From: Bryobacteraceae bacterium | Lineage (GTDB): Bacteria; Acidobacteriota; Terriglobia; Bryobacterales; Bryobacteraceae | Assembly (NCBI GenBank): GCA_026129905.1 | Contig: JAHCHE010000008.1 | Span: 124,001 to 188,000 of the forward strand | Length of the DNA: 64,000 nt | Direction: 5' to 3' | Shown here: in pieces, positions 8,136 through 17,987 of the stretch | Layout: each line of letters starts with the position of its first letter | How positions within the stretch are numbered: position 1 is the first letter of the stretch | The notes under the pieces: generated by a model | The model's input: only the letters and a program-made list of their open reading frames with translations | Database searches by the model: none | Told to the model about the DNA's origin: nothing | Translations under genes and position numbers: made by a program

Positions 8136-11100
8136 GTGAAAACAGGCCAGTTTGTGGCGGCCCTAAGTTCTGGCACCGACGAAATCCGCGCGCCATTGCG
8201 GTTCCCTCTCACGCGGGATGCGATCGCGCAGAGCCTCCCCGCGCGCTTCGAACAGGTTGCCGCCACTTTTCCTGACCGTCCCGCCCTTTCCGGCGATGGC
8301 CGCCGTTGGACCTACGCCGCCCTCAACCGCCACGCAAACCGAATTGCACGCGCCATCCGAGCCCGCACGGGGCCGGAAGCCGCGTGCATCGCTTTCCTCC
8401 TCCCGCAGTCACCTGAAATGGTGGTTGCCGTCCTGGGCGTGCTGAAGGCCGCCAAGATCTACCTGGGTATCCATCCGGCCATGCCGGCCCCCGAGCAAAG
8501 CTCGATCCTCAGCGACGCGGCGCCCGAATTGCTCCTGACCAGCGCCGCACTGTCGGACCGCGCTCGCGAGATTGCCAAAGGCGTTTGCCAAACTCTCACT
8601 CTCGACGAGATCGACGAACTCCACCCGCAGGAAGAGAACCTCGAAATTCCGATTCCGCCCGAAACGCCGTCGACGATCTTCTACACCTCCGGCACCACCG
8701 GACGCTCGAAGGGCGTGGTGAAGAGCCACCGCGCGGTGATGCACCGGGTGTGGTTGTCGTCCGAGCACGACAGAATCGCGCCGGAGGACCGGCAATCGCT
8801 GCTGACCCACTGCGCTTTCGCCGCCTCAGAATCCGACATTTTCGGCGCGCTCCTCCAGGGCGCCGCAGTGTGTGTTTACGACGTCGCCTCGCGGAGTCTC
8901 TCGGAGTTTCGCGACTGGATCGGACAGGAAGGCATCACGCTGCTGCATCCGCCCGTGCTGCTGTTCCGGCGCCTGCTGGAGACGCTCGAAGGCGCCGGCT
9001 TGTTTCCATCCGTTCGCCTGGTGGCTTTGGCCGGCGACGTGGTGACGCCGCGCGACGTCGAGCAATGGCGGGTGCGTTTCGCCCCTTCCTGCGTACTGCT
9101 GCACCGGTTCTCGACGGCCGAAACCGCCCTCCTTACCGTGGCCCGCTTCGACCGCGATTCGCCTCTCGACCCGGACTTCGTCACGGCGGGCCGCCCGGTG
9201 GCCGACAAGTTCCTGACCCTGGTCGATGCGGCCGGCCGGCCGGTTGCGTCATCGGAGGCCGGGGAACTGGTCGTCCGCAGCCGCTTTCTCTCCGACGGGT
9301 ACTGGCGCCATCCGCGGGAGACCGCCGCCGTCTTTCGGCCCGCGGAGGATTTCCCCGGCGAGCGCATCTATCGTACCGGCGACCTGGCGCGCTTCCTCCC
9401 CGACGGTAGCCTGCTGTTCCTGGGCCGGCGCGAGCATCTGGCGAAGATCCGCGGCTTCCGCGTCGATGCCCGGGAAGTTGAAGCGGATCTGGCGCAACTT
9501 GACGGCGTCGCCGGAGCGGCCGTCGTCGTCCTCAGGGGCGAACAGGACCGCCTCTGCGCCTTCGTCGTGATGAAGGCTGAGGTCCCGTTCGATCCGCGCA
9601 GGTTGCGCGAGGATCTACGGGCTCGCTTGCCGCAATGGAAAATACCCGCCCGCCTGGAATCGATCCCGGCGTTGCCGGCCACTCTCAACGGCAAGGTCGA
9701 CCGCCAGTTGCTGGCCCGCTTCGCCGGCCGCGAAGCCGCCGCGCCGGACTGTGAAAGCGACGGCCAAGACGGCGCTCGCAACCGCGTCGAGCGCGAGTTG
9801 GTTGACGCATGGCGAACCTCCCTCCGCGTGGATCGCGTGGGCCCGGACGACAATTTTCTGGACCTGGGCGGCGATTCGATCTCCGCCATGGTGATTCTGA
9901 ACTCCGTCGAGCGGCGCTACGGACTGCGGCTCAATGCGACCACCTTCTTCGCCCACGCCACCGTCCGGCGGATGGCTGCGCTGATCCAGGAAAGGCTGGC
10001 CGCGCCCGGCGCATCACCCGCGCCCGCTCCCAAGCCTTTGATCGAAACGGTAGCCGACGCCTTTCTCGATCTTCTCAACCGGCACGGCGTCGACTACATC
10101 TTCGCGAACCCCGGAACCGATACGGCGCCGATCCTCGAAGCGATCGCCAAAGCCGAGGCCGTGGGCGCCCGCGCGCCGGAGTTGGTCCTCAGCCTCCATG
10201 AATCCATGGCGATGGCCGCCGCGCACGGGCACTTCATGGTCAGCGGCAAGCCGCAGGTGGTGATGGTCCATGTCGACGTCGGCACACAGAACATCGGAGC
10301 GAACCTCCACAACGCGCAGCGAGACCGCGCCGGCGTGGTGATCTGCGCCGGCAGGTCGCCGTACACCGTTGATGGCGACATCCCCGGCGGCCGCAACCGC
10401 TACAACCACTGGATGCAGGAACAGTACTGCCAGTCCGACACGGTCGCCGGTTACGTGAAGTGGCGGTATGAACTCACGCGCCCCGAGAACCTGTCGCTGG
10501 CGGTGCACCGGGCATTTCAGCTTGCCCGCGCCGAGCCCGCCGGTCCCGTTTACCTGACTCTCCCCAGGGAAGTGCTGGCGCAGCCCGCGCAGCCGGAAAG
10601 TCTCCCGGCGCGGGGGCAGCCACAGAACTCGCGGCCGATGGCCGACCCAGCGAGCCTCGAGCGGGCCGCCGGCTGGTTGCTCGAGGCCGATGCCCCGCTG
10701 ATCCTCACCGCCTACGCCGGTCGAAACCTCGCGGCCGTTGGAGCCCTGGCGCGGCTTGCGGAAACCGTCGCCGCGCCGGTCGTCGAGTCGAGGCGCCGCG
10801 TCAACTTCCCCTCCGCTCATCCGCTGCACCTCGGATTTGCGCCGGCGCGCTATCTCCAGCAGGCGGATTGCGTCTTGATCGTGGACCACGATGTTCCCTG
10901 GGTTCCGGCGCAGGCGAGGCCCCCGGCACAGGCGCACATCATTCACGTGGACGTCGATCCGCTCAAGCGCGACATTCCGATCTGGGGCTTTCCTGTGGAC
11001 CTGTCGATCCACGGCGATGCCGCTCTGGTCTGCGATGCCCTTGCCCGCGAGGCGGAGCGCCGGATGAGCCCGGCCATTCGCCACCGGTTCGCCGCCCGCC

Positions 11101-11771
11101 TGCGCGCATGGACCGGCGAACATCGCGAGATGGTCCGCCGCCTGCGAGAGCGAGCCGCCGAGCTTGCCACGCGCCGCCCGATCGCCCCGGAATGGGCCGC
11201 CTATTGCCTCAACCAGGCGATCGACCATGACACGATTGTCATCGGCGAGGCCGTCACCAACAGTCCCGCGCTCTGGAGCTACTTGGAATTGAACGAGCCG
11301 GGAGGCTATTTCCAGTGCCTGGGAAGCGGGCTGGGCTGGGGCCTCGGCGCGGCGCTCGGCGCCAAACTCGCCGCACCCGCGAAAACGGTGGTCTGCGTGG
11401 TCGGCGATGGCGCCTGGCAGTTCTCCCAGCCTCTGGCGGCATACTGGGCCGCCGGGCAGCAGCGTCGCCCGTTCCTCACGGTGGTCTTCAACAACCGCGA
11501 GTACTTCGCTACCACCGAGGCGATCCTCGCGGCGGCGCCCGGCGGCTACGCCCGCCAGTCGGGCCACTATCCTGGTTGCGACTTGCCCTCGCAACCGCTG
11601 ATCGCCAACATAGCCAAGGCGATGGACCTCTGGGCCCGCACGGTCGAGGATCCGGTCGAACTCACAGCCGCGCTCCGCGAAGCGATCGCCACGGTACGCG
11701 AAGGCCGCGCCGCGCTGGTGGATATCTGCATCGCATCGCCCCGCCCGTCCGGCGCCCTGCTTGAGGAGTGA
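8136..11771 (+). CDS. NRPS-like hybrid: adenylation - carrier protein - ThDP-dependent (acetolactate synthase-like) enzyme
   Basis: 1211 residues. Adenylation domain about 30-530: 'FYTSGTTGRSKGV' (near 182), 'RIYRTGDLARF', 'KIRGFRVDAREVE', catalytic Lys in 'NGKVDR' (near 519). At the position of the amino-group-binding Asp there is Ala (residue 229, 'FAASESDIF'), so an alpha-amino acid is unlikely. Carrier protein about 550-620 with pantetheine Ser in 'LGGDSIS' (near 580). From about 634 a complete ThDP enzyme: Glu in 'LSLHESMAMAAAHGH' (near 688), a central domain, and the ThDP/Mg motif 'VVGDGAWQFSQ' (near 1088) closing with 'VFNNREYF' about 27 residues later. ThDP enzymes decarboxylate 2-keto acids and make carbon-carbon bonds. 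GTG start; the stop is three bases before the next start. I know of no named enzyme with this exact order. Confidence 0.88.
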   Translation: MKTGQFVAALSSGTDEIRAPLRFPLTRDAIAQSLPARFEQVAATFPDRPALSGDGRRWTYAALNRHANRIARAIRARTGPEAACIAFLLPQSPEMVVAVLGVLKAAKIYLGIHPAMPAPEQSSILSDAAPELLLTSAALSDRAREIAKGVCQTLTLDEIDELHPQEENLEIPIPPETPSTIFYTSGTTGRSKGVVKSHRAVMHRVWLSSEHDRIAPEDRQSLLTHCAFAASESDIFGALLQGAAVCVYDVASRSLSEFRDWIGQEGITLLHPPVLLFRRLLETLEGAGLFPSVRLVALAGDVVTPRDVEQWRVRFAPSCVLLHRFSTAETALLTVARFDRDSPLDPDFVTAGRPVADKFLTLVDAAGRPVASSEAGELVVRSRFLSDGYWRHPRETAAVFRPAEDFPGERIYRTGDLARFLPDGSLLFLGRREHLAKIRGFRVDAREVEADLAQLDGVAGAAVVVLRGEQDRLCAFVVMKAEVPFDPRRLREDLRARLPQWKIPARLESIPALPATLNGKVDRQLLARFAGREAAAPDCESDGQDGARNRVERELVDAWRTSLRVDRVGPDDNFLDLGGDSISAMVILNSVERRYGLRLNATTFFAHATVRRMAALIQERLAAPGASPAPAPKPLIETVADAFLDLLNRHGVDYIFANPGTDTAPILEAIAKAEAVGARAPELVLSLHESMAMAAAHGHFMVSGKPQVVMVHVDVGTQNIGANLHNAQRDRAGVVICAGRSPYTVDGDIPGGRNRYNHWMQEQYCQSDTVAGYVKWRYELTRPENLSLAVHRAFQLARAEPAGPVYLTLPREVLAQPAQPESLPARGQPQNSRPMADPASLERAAGWLLEADAPLILTAYAGRNLAAVGALARLAETVAAPVVESRRRVNFPSAHPLHLGFAPARYLQQADCVLIVDHDVPWVPAQARPPAQAHIIHVDVDPLKRDIPIWGFPVDLSIHGDAALVCDALAREAERRMSPAIRHRFAARLRAWTGEHREMVRRLRERAAELATRRPIAPEWAAYCLNQAIDHDTIVIGEAVTNSPALWSYLELNEPGGYFQCLGSGLGWGLGAALGAKLAAPAKTVVCVVGDGAWQFSQPLAAYWAAGQQRRPFLTVVFNNREYFATTEAILAAAPGGYARQSGHYPGCDLPSQPLIANIAKAMDLWARTVEDPVELTAALREAIATVREGRAALVDICIASPRPSGALLEE

Positions 11772-11774
11772 CGG

Positions 11775-14700
11775 TTGGCCTATCCTCAAAGCGCGGAATC
11801 CAAGACGCAAATTGAGGCCAGCCGCCACGCGTCTCTATACGACCTGCTCCGCGCCCATGCCGAGCGCAGACCGGGCGCCGTGGCCTTACTCTCGTCCGGC
11901 CGTGAGCCGCTCACCTCTGGCCGCCTTCTCAGCCATGTCGACGAGGTTGCGCAGGCGCTCCGCGCCCATGGAATCGCGCGGAACGATCGCGTCGCCATGG
12001 CGCTCCCCTCCGGTCCCGAGGCGGCCGTGGCGACGATTGCCGTTGCGTGCGCGGCCACGTGCGCTCCTTTGAATCCCGCCTGCCGTCAAGGCGAGTTCGA
12101 GTTCTCGCTCACCGATCTGAATGCCAAGGCGCTGTTCGCGCCGGAAGGAAGCGCCTCGCCCGCTGTGGCCGCCGCCCGCAGCCTCCGGGTACCGGTAATC
12201 GAGGTCGCGCCGCCGCGGGCCGGAGTAGCGGGAGTCTTCACGCTCGGCTTCGACGGACCGGCGAACCTTCCTCCTGATCTGCCTGCCGCTGTCCCGGACG
12301 ACATCGCCCTGGCGCTGCACACCTCCGGCGCCACGGCCCGCCCCAAGCTGGCGCCTTTGACGCACGCCAATATCTGCGCGGCCGCCTACAGCATCGTGGA
12401 TGCCCTCGAGCTTGCGGAGACCGACCGATGCCTCAGCGTGATGCCGCTGTTTCACATTCACGGGCTCAGCGCGATTTTCGCTTCGCTGGCGGCGGGCGCC
12501 ACGGTGGTCTGCTCGGGCGAGTTTTCTCCTGCCGGCTTTTTTCACGACTTGGAAGAGTTCCGCCCCACCTGGTACACCGCCGCGCCGGCCGTTCACCAGG
12601 GGATCCTCGATGCCGCGCCGGGCTTCCCCGATACCATAGCCCGCTCCCGGTTGCGGTTCGTCCGCTCGGCCTCCTCGGCCATGCCGCGGCAGTTGCTGGC
12701 GGACATCGAGCGTCTGTTCCGGGTCCCTTTTGTCGAGGCATACGGAATGACGGAGGCGGCCCCGCAGATCGCCAGCAACCGCTTGCCGTCCTCCGAACGG
12801 CGAGCCGGATCGGTGGGCCGCGCCGCCGGACCGGAGATCGCTGTCCTCGACCCGGAGGGCCGCCGCCTTCCCGCGGGCGAACCCGGTGAGATTGCCGTCC
12901 GCGGTCCCAACGTGATTCGGAGCTACGATCCGCCGGCAGCCGGCGAAGGCGCGTTCGTCGACGGATGGCTTCGCACTGGCGACCTCGGCCACATCGACGC
13001 CGATGGCTTTCTGTTCATCACCGGCCGCCTGAAAGAGGTTATCAATCGCGGCGGCGAAAAGATCTCCCCACGCGAGGTGGAGGAAGTTCTGCTGGACCAC
13101 CCCGCGGTGGCGGAAGCCGCCGTGTTCCCGCTTCCTCACCCCACGCTGGGTGAAGGCGTCGGGACCGCGGTGGTTCTGCGCCGCGGCGCCGTCGCTGCCG
13201 AAGCCGAGCTTCGCCGCTTTGTCGCCGCCCGGCTTGCCGCATTCAAGGCGCCCCAACGCGTCGCGCTCGTGGACAGGATTCCCACCGGACCTACCGGCAA
13301 GCTCGAGCGGCTCCGCCTGGGGGCGACCCTCGGCCTCCAATCGCCTAACGGCGACGACGCAGCCGGCTCGGATTCCGCCGACGCGATCCAGGACAAGGTT
13401 GCCCGGATCTGGGCGAGTGTCCTGGGCATCGAGCGTCCAGGCCCTGACGACGACTTCTTCCGCTGCGGCGGCCATTCGCTGTCGGCGATGCAGGTGGTCG
13501 CGCGGCTGCGGCGGGAATTCGGCGTCGAGTTGGAAAGCGACGCCTTGTTCGCCGCGCCGACGCTCGCCGAATTGTCGGGCCTGGTCGCGCGCGCGCTGTC
13601 TCCCCCGGTGAGGCTGCCGGCAGTCGCCGCCGTGGACGGCGCCCGCACCGCTCCGCTCTCCTTCGTTCAGGAGCGGCTCTGGTTTCTCGACCAGGTGGAG
13701 CCAGGAAACCCCGCCTACAACATCGCGTCGCCGCTCTGGCTGACGGGTCCGCTCGACCGGAGCGCGCTGGAAGAGAGCCTCTCGGAGCTTCAGCGCCGCC
13801 ACGAATCCTTGCGCACCACGTTCGCCATCGCCGGCGACCAGCCCGTCCAAGTGATTGCTCCGCCGTCCCGCGTACCCTTGCCCGTCGCCGATCTCACCGG
13901 CCTTCCCGATGCCGAACGGGAGGCGGCGGCGCTGCGGTATGCCGCCGAGGAAGCCGCCCGGCCGTTCGACCTCTCGGCCGGGCCCCTCTTTCGCGCCCGC
14001 CTGCTGCGGCTGAGCCCCGACCGGCATGCCCTACTCCTCACCGCGCACCACGCCGTCTCCGACGGCTGGTCCACCGGCCTGATGTACCGCGAATTGGCGG
14101 CGCTCTATGCCGCCTCTCTGGCCGGCCGGCCGCCGGCGCTCCCCGCGCTCCCCATGCAGTACTCCGGCTACGCGGCCTGGCAGCGCGAGACCCTGCGCGG
14201 AAGCATCCTCGACGGCCATCTCGATTATTGGAGGCGCCAGCTTGCCGATCCGCCTCCTGCGCTCGAGTTGCCCGCGGACCGGCCCCGTCCCGCCGTCCAG
14301 ACTTTCCGAGGCGCGCGCATCTCCCGGACCCTTTCCAGCCGGTTGACGGCGAGCCTGAAGGATCGGAGCCGCGCCGAGAACGTCACTCTCTTCATGACCT
14401 CAATGGCCGCCTTCCAGGCGCTGTTGCTCCGCTACAGCGGCCAGGAGGATTTCCTCGTCGGAATCCCCGTCGCCAACCGGACCCGCGTCGAGACCGAGCC
14501 TCTGATCGGATGCTTCGCCAACACGCTGGCGTTGCGCGCCGGCGTTGCGGGCGACCCGTCATTCCGCGAACTGCTGGCCCGCGTCAAAGCCGCCGCCCGC
14601 GGCGCGCTAGCCCGCCAGGACCTGCCTTTCGAAAAGATCGTCGAGACGCTGCGGCCTGAGCGCGACCCCAGCCGCATGCCGCTGTTCCAGGTGATGTTCG

Positions 14701-17700
14701 CCTTCCAGAACGTCCCCGAACCCGGCGTCGAGTCCTTCGAGCTTGCGCCCGGCCTCTCCGCGCGGCCGTTCCGGGTCGACGGCGGCGTTGCCAAGTTCGA
14801 CCTGACGGCGTACCTGTCGGAGGACGGCCACAGCCTTTCCATCGGGTGGCAATACAACGTGGACCTGTTCGACGCCGCCGCGATCGAGCAGCTTGCAAGC
14901 CACTTCGAGGCGCTGCTGGAGCAGGTCGCAGCCGATCCGGGCCGGCGCCTTTCCGAGTTCCAATTGCTCACGGAAGCAGAGCGACGCCGGCTCGAGACCG
15001 GCTGGAGCGCGAACGCGCAGCCATCGCTTACCGGCGGCTGCTTTCATCGCTTGTTCGAGCGGCAGGCGGAAAAGACGCCCGGCGCGACCGCCCTCGAGTG
15101 CGGCCGCGAACGGCTCTCCTATGCGGATCTCAATGCGGAAGCCAACCGCCTGGCGCGGCGTCTGCAATCGCTCGGCATCGGTCCGGAGGAGCGGGTCGGC
15201 ATCTGCCTCCAGCGTTCCGCGTCCCTGATCGTCGCCGCGCTCGCCGTGCTGAAGGCGGGCGGCGCCTACGTCGCGCTCGATCCCGATTACCCGCCGGACC
15301 GGCTTGCCTTCATGCTCGATGATTCCCGGCCGCGCGTTCTCATCGCCGAGACGGCGCTGCTGAACCGGCTTCGGCCTTCCGCCGCCGTGGCGGTGGTCTG
15401 TCTTGACGCCGACGCCGGGGAGATTGCCCGCCACGAGCCGCACAACCTGGAGAGCGGCGCCGCTGGCGAGAACCTGGCCTACATCATCTACACGTCCGGC
15501 TCGATGGGGACTCCCAAGGGCGTGATGGTGACCCACGCGAACGTGTATCACTGCGCGAGCGCGATGGCCCAAGCCGATGCGATCGCGCCGGAAGACCGCT
15601 ATCTGCACACGGCGTCCTTCGGATTCTCCTCCTCCGTCCGTCAATTCGCCGTGCCGCTGGGATGCGGCGCCGCCCTGGTCATGGCGCCCGCCGGCCCCAT
15701 CCGCGATCCGCGCGCGCTGTTCGAACTCATCCGCGAGCAGCGCGTCTCCGTGCTCGACATCGTCCCGTCCTACTGGCGCGCCTGCATCCACGACCTGCTC
15801 GACCTTCCGCCGGCCTCCCGCGCGGCGCTGCTCGACAACCACCTGCGGCTGATCCTGTCCGCCAGCGAGCGCCTGCCGGCCGACCTTCCCCGCGCCTGGG
15901 CCCTCGACATCGGCCATTCCGCCCGCATGATCAATATGTATGGGCAGACCGAAACGACCGGCATCGTGACCGTCGATCCGATTTCGCCTCCTTCCCGCGG
16001 CTCAGTCACCGTTCCGGTTGGCCGTCCCATCGCCAATACGCGCGTCTACGTGCTCGACCGCCGGGGCGAGCCCGCACCGACCGGCGTCTCGGGAGAGGTG
16101 TTCGTCGCCGGGGCCGGCGTCGCGCGGGGATACTTCGACCGGCCCGATCTCACCGCCGCCCAATTTCCGCCCGATCCCTTCCACCGCGCGGAGCGAATGT
16201 ACCGCACCGGCGACCTCGGCCGGTTCCGCCGCGACGGCGCGCTCGAGCTGCTCGGCCGCGCTGACGACCAGATCAAAATCCGCGGCTACCGCATCGAGCC
16301 CGGCGAGATCGAAGTCACCCTGCGGCGCCACTCTCGCGTTCGCGAGTGCGCGGTCCTCGCTCAGGACTCGGACGACCATCTCCGCCTGGTGGCGTTCGTC
16401 GCCACGTCGGAGCCCTCGGCGCAACCCGATCTCGGCCGCGAGTTGCACGCCCTGGTGAAAAGCAGACTTCCCGACTACATGGTCCCTGCCGCCATCGTCG
16501 AGCTGGACGCGCTGCCGAGGACGCCCAGCGGCAAAGTGGACCGGAGCGCACTCGCGGCCCGATTGCCCGCCGTCAATCGAGGCGAACGATGCGCGCCCGC
16601 GGAGGCGCCCCCGACATTCCGCGAGCCGCGCACGCCCGCCGAGCGGAGGCTGGCGGGCATCTGGCGCGATGTGCTCCGCGTGGACCGCGTCGGCGTGGAC
16701 GACAATTTCTTCGAACTCGGCGGCGATTCCCTCCTCAGCGTCCGCATGGTCCGTCAGGCGAATAGGGCCGGACTGGCGGTGACGCTCAAGCAGTTGTTCC
16801 AGCATCAGACGGTCGCCGAACTGGCTCGCGCCGCGGGCGCCGCCGAAGTTTCTCTTCCGCCCGAACCGCTCACCCCGCCGCGGCCCGTCCTCCCGGCGCC
16901 CCCCCCCGATGAGAGCGAACCCGGGGTCTACGTCACCATCGAGAGCCTGCGCGCCTACGGCCGCGAGGCGCTCGAGAGGGCGGGCCTGGCGCCCGAAGGC
17001 GCGGCCATCGTCACCGACGTGCAGCTCGAGGCGAGCCTCCGCGGACAGCCCACCCACAACATGGACAGCATCCCGCGTTATGCCCGGCGCATCGCCGCCG
17101 GCGCGATCAACGGGGACCCCCGCATTCGCATCGAGCGCGAGACGCGCATCAGCGCGCAAATGGACGGCGACAACGGACCCGGCCAATGGGTGGCCGTCGC
17201 GGCGATGGAGACCGCGATCCGGAAAGCGCGCCAGAGCGGCGTGGGCCTGGTGAGCGTCCGCCGCTCGAATCATTTTGGCGCCGCCGGCCATTACGTCTGG
17301 CTCGCGGCGCGCGAGGGATTGATCGGGCTGTGTACCACCAACGGTCCCGCGATCCTGGCGCCCACCGGAGGCGTGACGCCGACCTTCGGCAACAACCCGA
17401 TCGGCGCAGGCATTCCCGCCGGGCGCCATCACCCGATCGTCCTCGATATCGCACTGAGCGTGGCCCCGCGCGGCAAGATCGGCTTGCGCCTGGCCGAAGG
17501 CAAACCGCTGCCGCCCGGCTGGATACTCGACCGCTTCGGCCGGCCTTCCACCGATCCCGCCGACCTGGCCGCCGGATTGGGCGTGCCGATCGGCGGCCAC
17601 AAGGGCTATGGTCTCGCCCTCGTGATGGAGGCGCTGGCCGGAGCGCTGCCCGGCGCCGGTTTCGGCCACGATCACCGCCGGGAGCGCATGCGCGATCACT

Positions 17701-17987
17701 CCGAACTCCGTGACCTCGGCCATTTCTTCCTCGCGATCGACCCGGAACTCTTTTCCCCCGCCGCCGAGTTCACGGCTCGCGTCGACCGGATGATCGAGCA
17801 GGCCAAATCCGCCGAGCGCATGGAAGGCGTCGCCGAGATTCTCGTCCCCGGCGAGGCCGAAATGCGGGCGCGCGAGCGCAACCTGGAGCGAGGCGTCCCC
17901 CTGCGGCCCGTAACCTACGAGGCGCTGCTGAAGCACGCGGCTTCCGCGGGGCTGAGCGTCCGGCTCGACGTTATCGAATCCCCCTGA
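11775..17987 (+). CDS. NRPS-like megasynthase: acyl ligase - carrier - condensation - adenylation - carrier - Ldh_2 dehydrogenase
   Basis: 2070 residues, TTG start behind GAGGAG (11763-11768). Domain 1 (about 16-520) resembles oxalate-CoA ligase/PCS60 enzymes: 'LHTSGATARPKLAPLTH', 'VMPLFHIHGLS', 'YGMTEAAPQIASN', 'PTGPTGKLER'. Carrier 1: 'CGGHSLSAM' (near 567). Condensation domain (about 624-1070): 'PLSFVQERLWFLDQ' and the active-site motif 'HHAVSDG' (near 757). Adenylation 2 (about 1090-1595): 'IIYTSGSMGTPKGV', 'RMYRTGDLGRF', 'TPSGKVDR'; Ser 1285 ('FGFSSSVRQF') replaces the amino-acid-binding Asp, and Met replaces Thr in the P-loop. Carrier 2: 'LGGDSLLSVRM' (near 1650). From about 1717 to the end an Ldh_2-type NAD(P) oxidoreductase: 'VRRSNHFGAAGHY', 'TNGPAILAPTGG', 'FGNNPIGAGIP', 'GGHKGYGLALVMEALAG'. 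No thioesterase. Confidence 0.88.
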   Translation: MAYPQSAESKTQIEASRHASLYDLLRAHAERRPGAVALLSSGREPLTSGRLLSHVDEVAQALRAHGIARNDRVAMALPSGPEAAVATIAVACAATCAPLNPACRQGEFEFSLTDLNAKALFAPEGSASPAVAAARSLRVPVIEVAPPRAGVAGVFTLGFDGPANLPPDLPAAVPDDIALALHTSGATARPKLAPLTHANICAAAYSIVDALELAETDRCLSVMPLFHIHGLSAIFASLAAGATVVCSGEFSPAGFFHDLEEFRPTWYTAAPAVHQGILDAAPGFPDTIARSRLRFVRSASSAMPRQLLADIERLFRVPFVEAYGMTEAAPQIASNRLPSSERRAGSVGRAAGPEIAVLDPEGRRLPAGEPGEIAVRGPNVIRSYDPPAAGEGAFVDGWLRTGDLGHIDADGFLFITGRLKEVINRGGEKISPREVEEVLLDHPAVAEAAVFPLPHPTLGEGVGTAVVLRRGAVAAEAELRRFVAARLAAFKAPQRVALVDRIPTGPTGKLERLRLGATLGLQSPNGDDAAGSDSADAIQDKVARIWASVLGIERPGPDDDFFRCGGHSLSAMQVVARLRREFGVELESDALFAAPTLAELSGLVARALSPPVRLPAVAAVDGARTAPLSFVQERLWFLDQVEPGNPAYNIASPLWLTGPLDRSALEESLSELQRRHESLRTTFAIAGDQPVQVIAPPSRVPLPVADLTGLPDAEREAAALRYAAEEAARPFDLSAGPLFRARLLRLSPDRHALLLTAHHAVSDGWSTGLMYRELAALYAASLAGRPPALPALPMQYSGYAAWQRETLRGSILDGHLDYWRRQLADPPPALELPADRPRPAVQTFRGARISRTLSSRLTASLKDRSRAENVTLFMTSMAAFQALLLRYSGQEDFLVGIPVANRTRVETEPLIGCFANTLALRAGVAGDPSFRELLARVKAAARGALARQDLPFEKIVETLRPERDPSRMPLFQVMFAFQNVPEPGVESFELAPGLSARPFRVDGGVAKFDLTAYLSEDGHSLSIGWQYNVDLFDAAAIEQLASHFEALLEQVAADPGRRLSEFQLLTEAERRRLETGWSANAQPSLTGGCFHRLFERQAEKTPGATALECGRERLSYADLNAEANRLARRLQSLGIGPEERVGICLQRSASLIVAALAVLKAGGAYVALDPDYPPDRLAFMLDDSRPRVLIAETALLNRLRPSAAVAVVCLDADAGEIARHEPHNLESGAAGENLAYIIYTSGSMGTPKGVMVTHANVYHCASAMAQADAIAPEDRYLHTASFGFSSSVRQFAVPLGCGAALVMAPAGPIRDPRALFELIREQRVSVLDIVPSYWRACIHDLLDLPPASRAALLDNHLRLILSASERLPADLPRAWALDIGHSARMINMYGQTETTGIVTVDPISPPSRGSVTVPVGRPIANTRVYVLDRRGEPAPTGVSGEVFVAGAGVARGYFDRPDLTAAQFPPDPFHRAERMYRTGDLGRFRRDGALELLGRADDQIKIRGYRIEPGEIEVTLRRHSRVRECAVLAQDSDDHLRLVAFVATSEPSAQPDLGRELHALVKSRLPDYMVPAAIVELDALPRTPSGKVDRSALAARLPAVNRGERCAPAEAPPTFREPRTPAERRLAGIWRDVLRVDRVGVDDNFFELGGDSLLSVRMVRQANRAGLAVTLKQLFQHQTVAELARAAGAAEVSLPPEPLTPPRPVLPAPPPDESEPGVYVTIESLRAYGREALERAGLAPEGAAIVTDVQLEASLRGQPTHNMDSIPRYARRIAAGAINGDPRIRIERETRISAQMDGDNGPGQWVAVAAMETAIRKARQSGVGLVSVRRSNHFGAAGHYVWLAAREGLIGLCTTNGPAILAPTGGVTPTFGNNPIGAGIPAGRHHPIVLDIALSVAPRGKIGLRLAEGKPLPPGWILDRFGRPSTDPADLAAGLGVPIGGHKGYGLALVMEALAGALPGAGFGHDHRRERMRDHSELRDLGHFFLAIDPELFSPAAEFTARVDRMIEQAKSAERMEGVAEILVPGEAEMRARERNLERGVPLRPVTYEALLKHAASAGLSVRLDVIESP

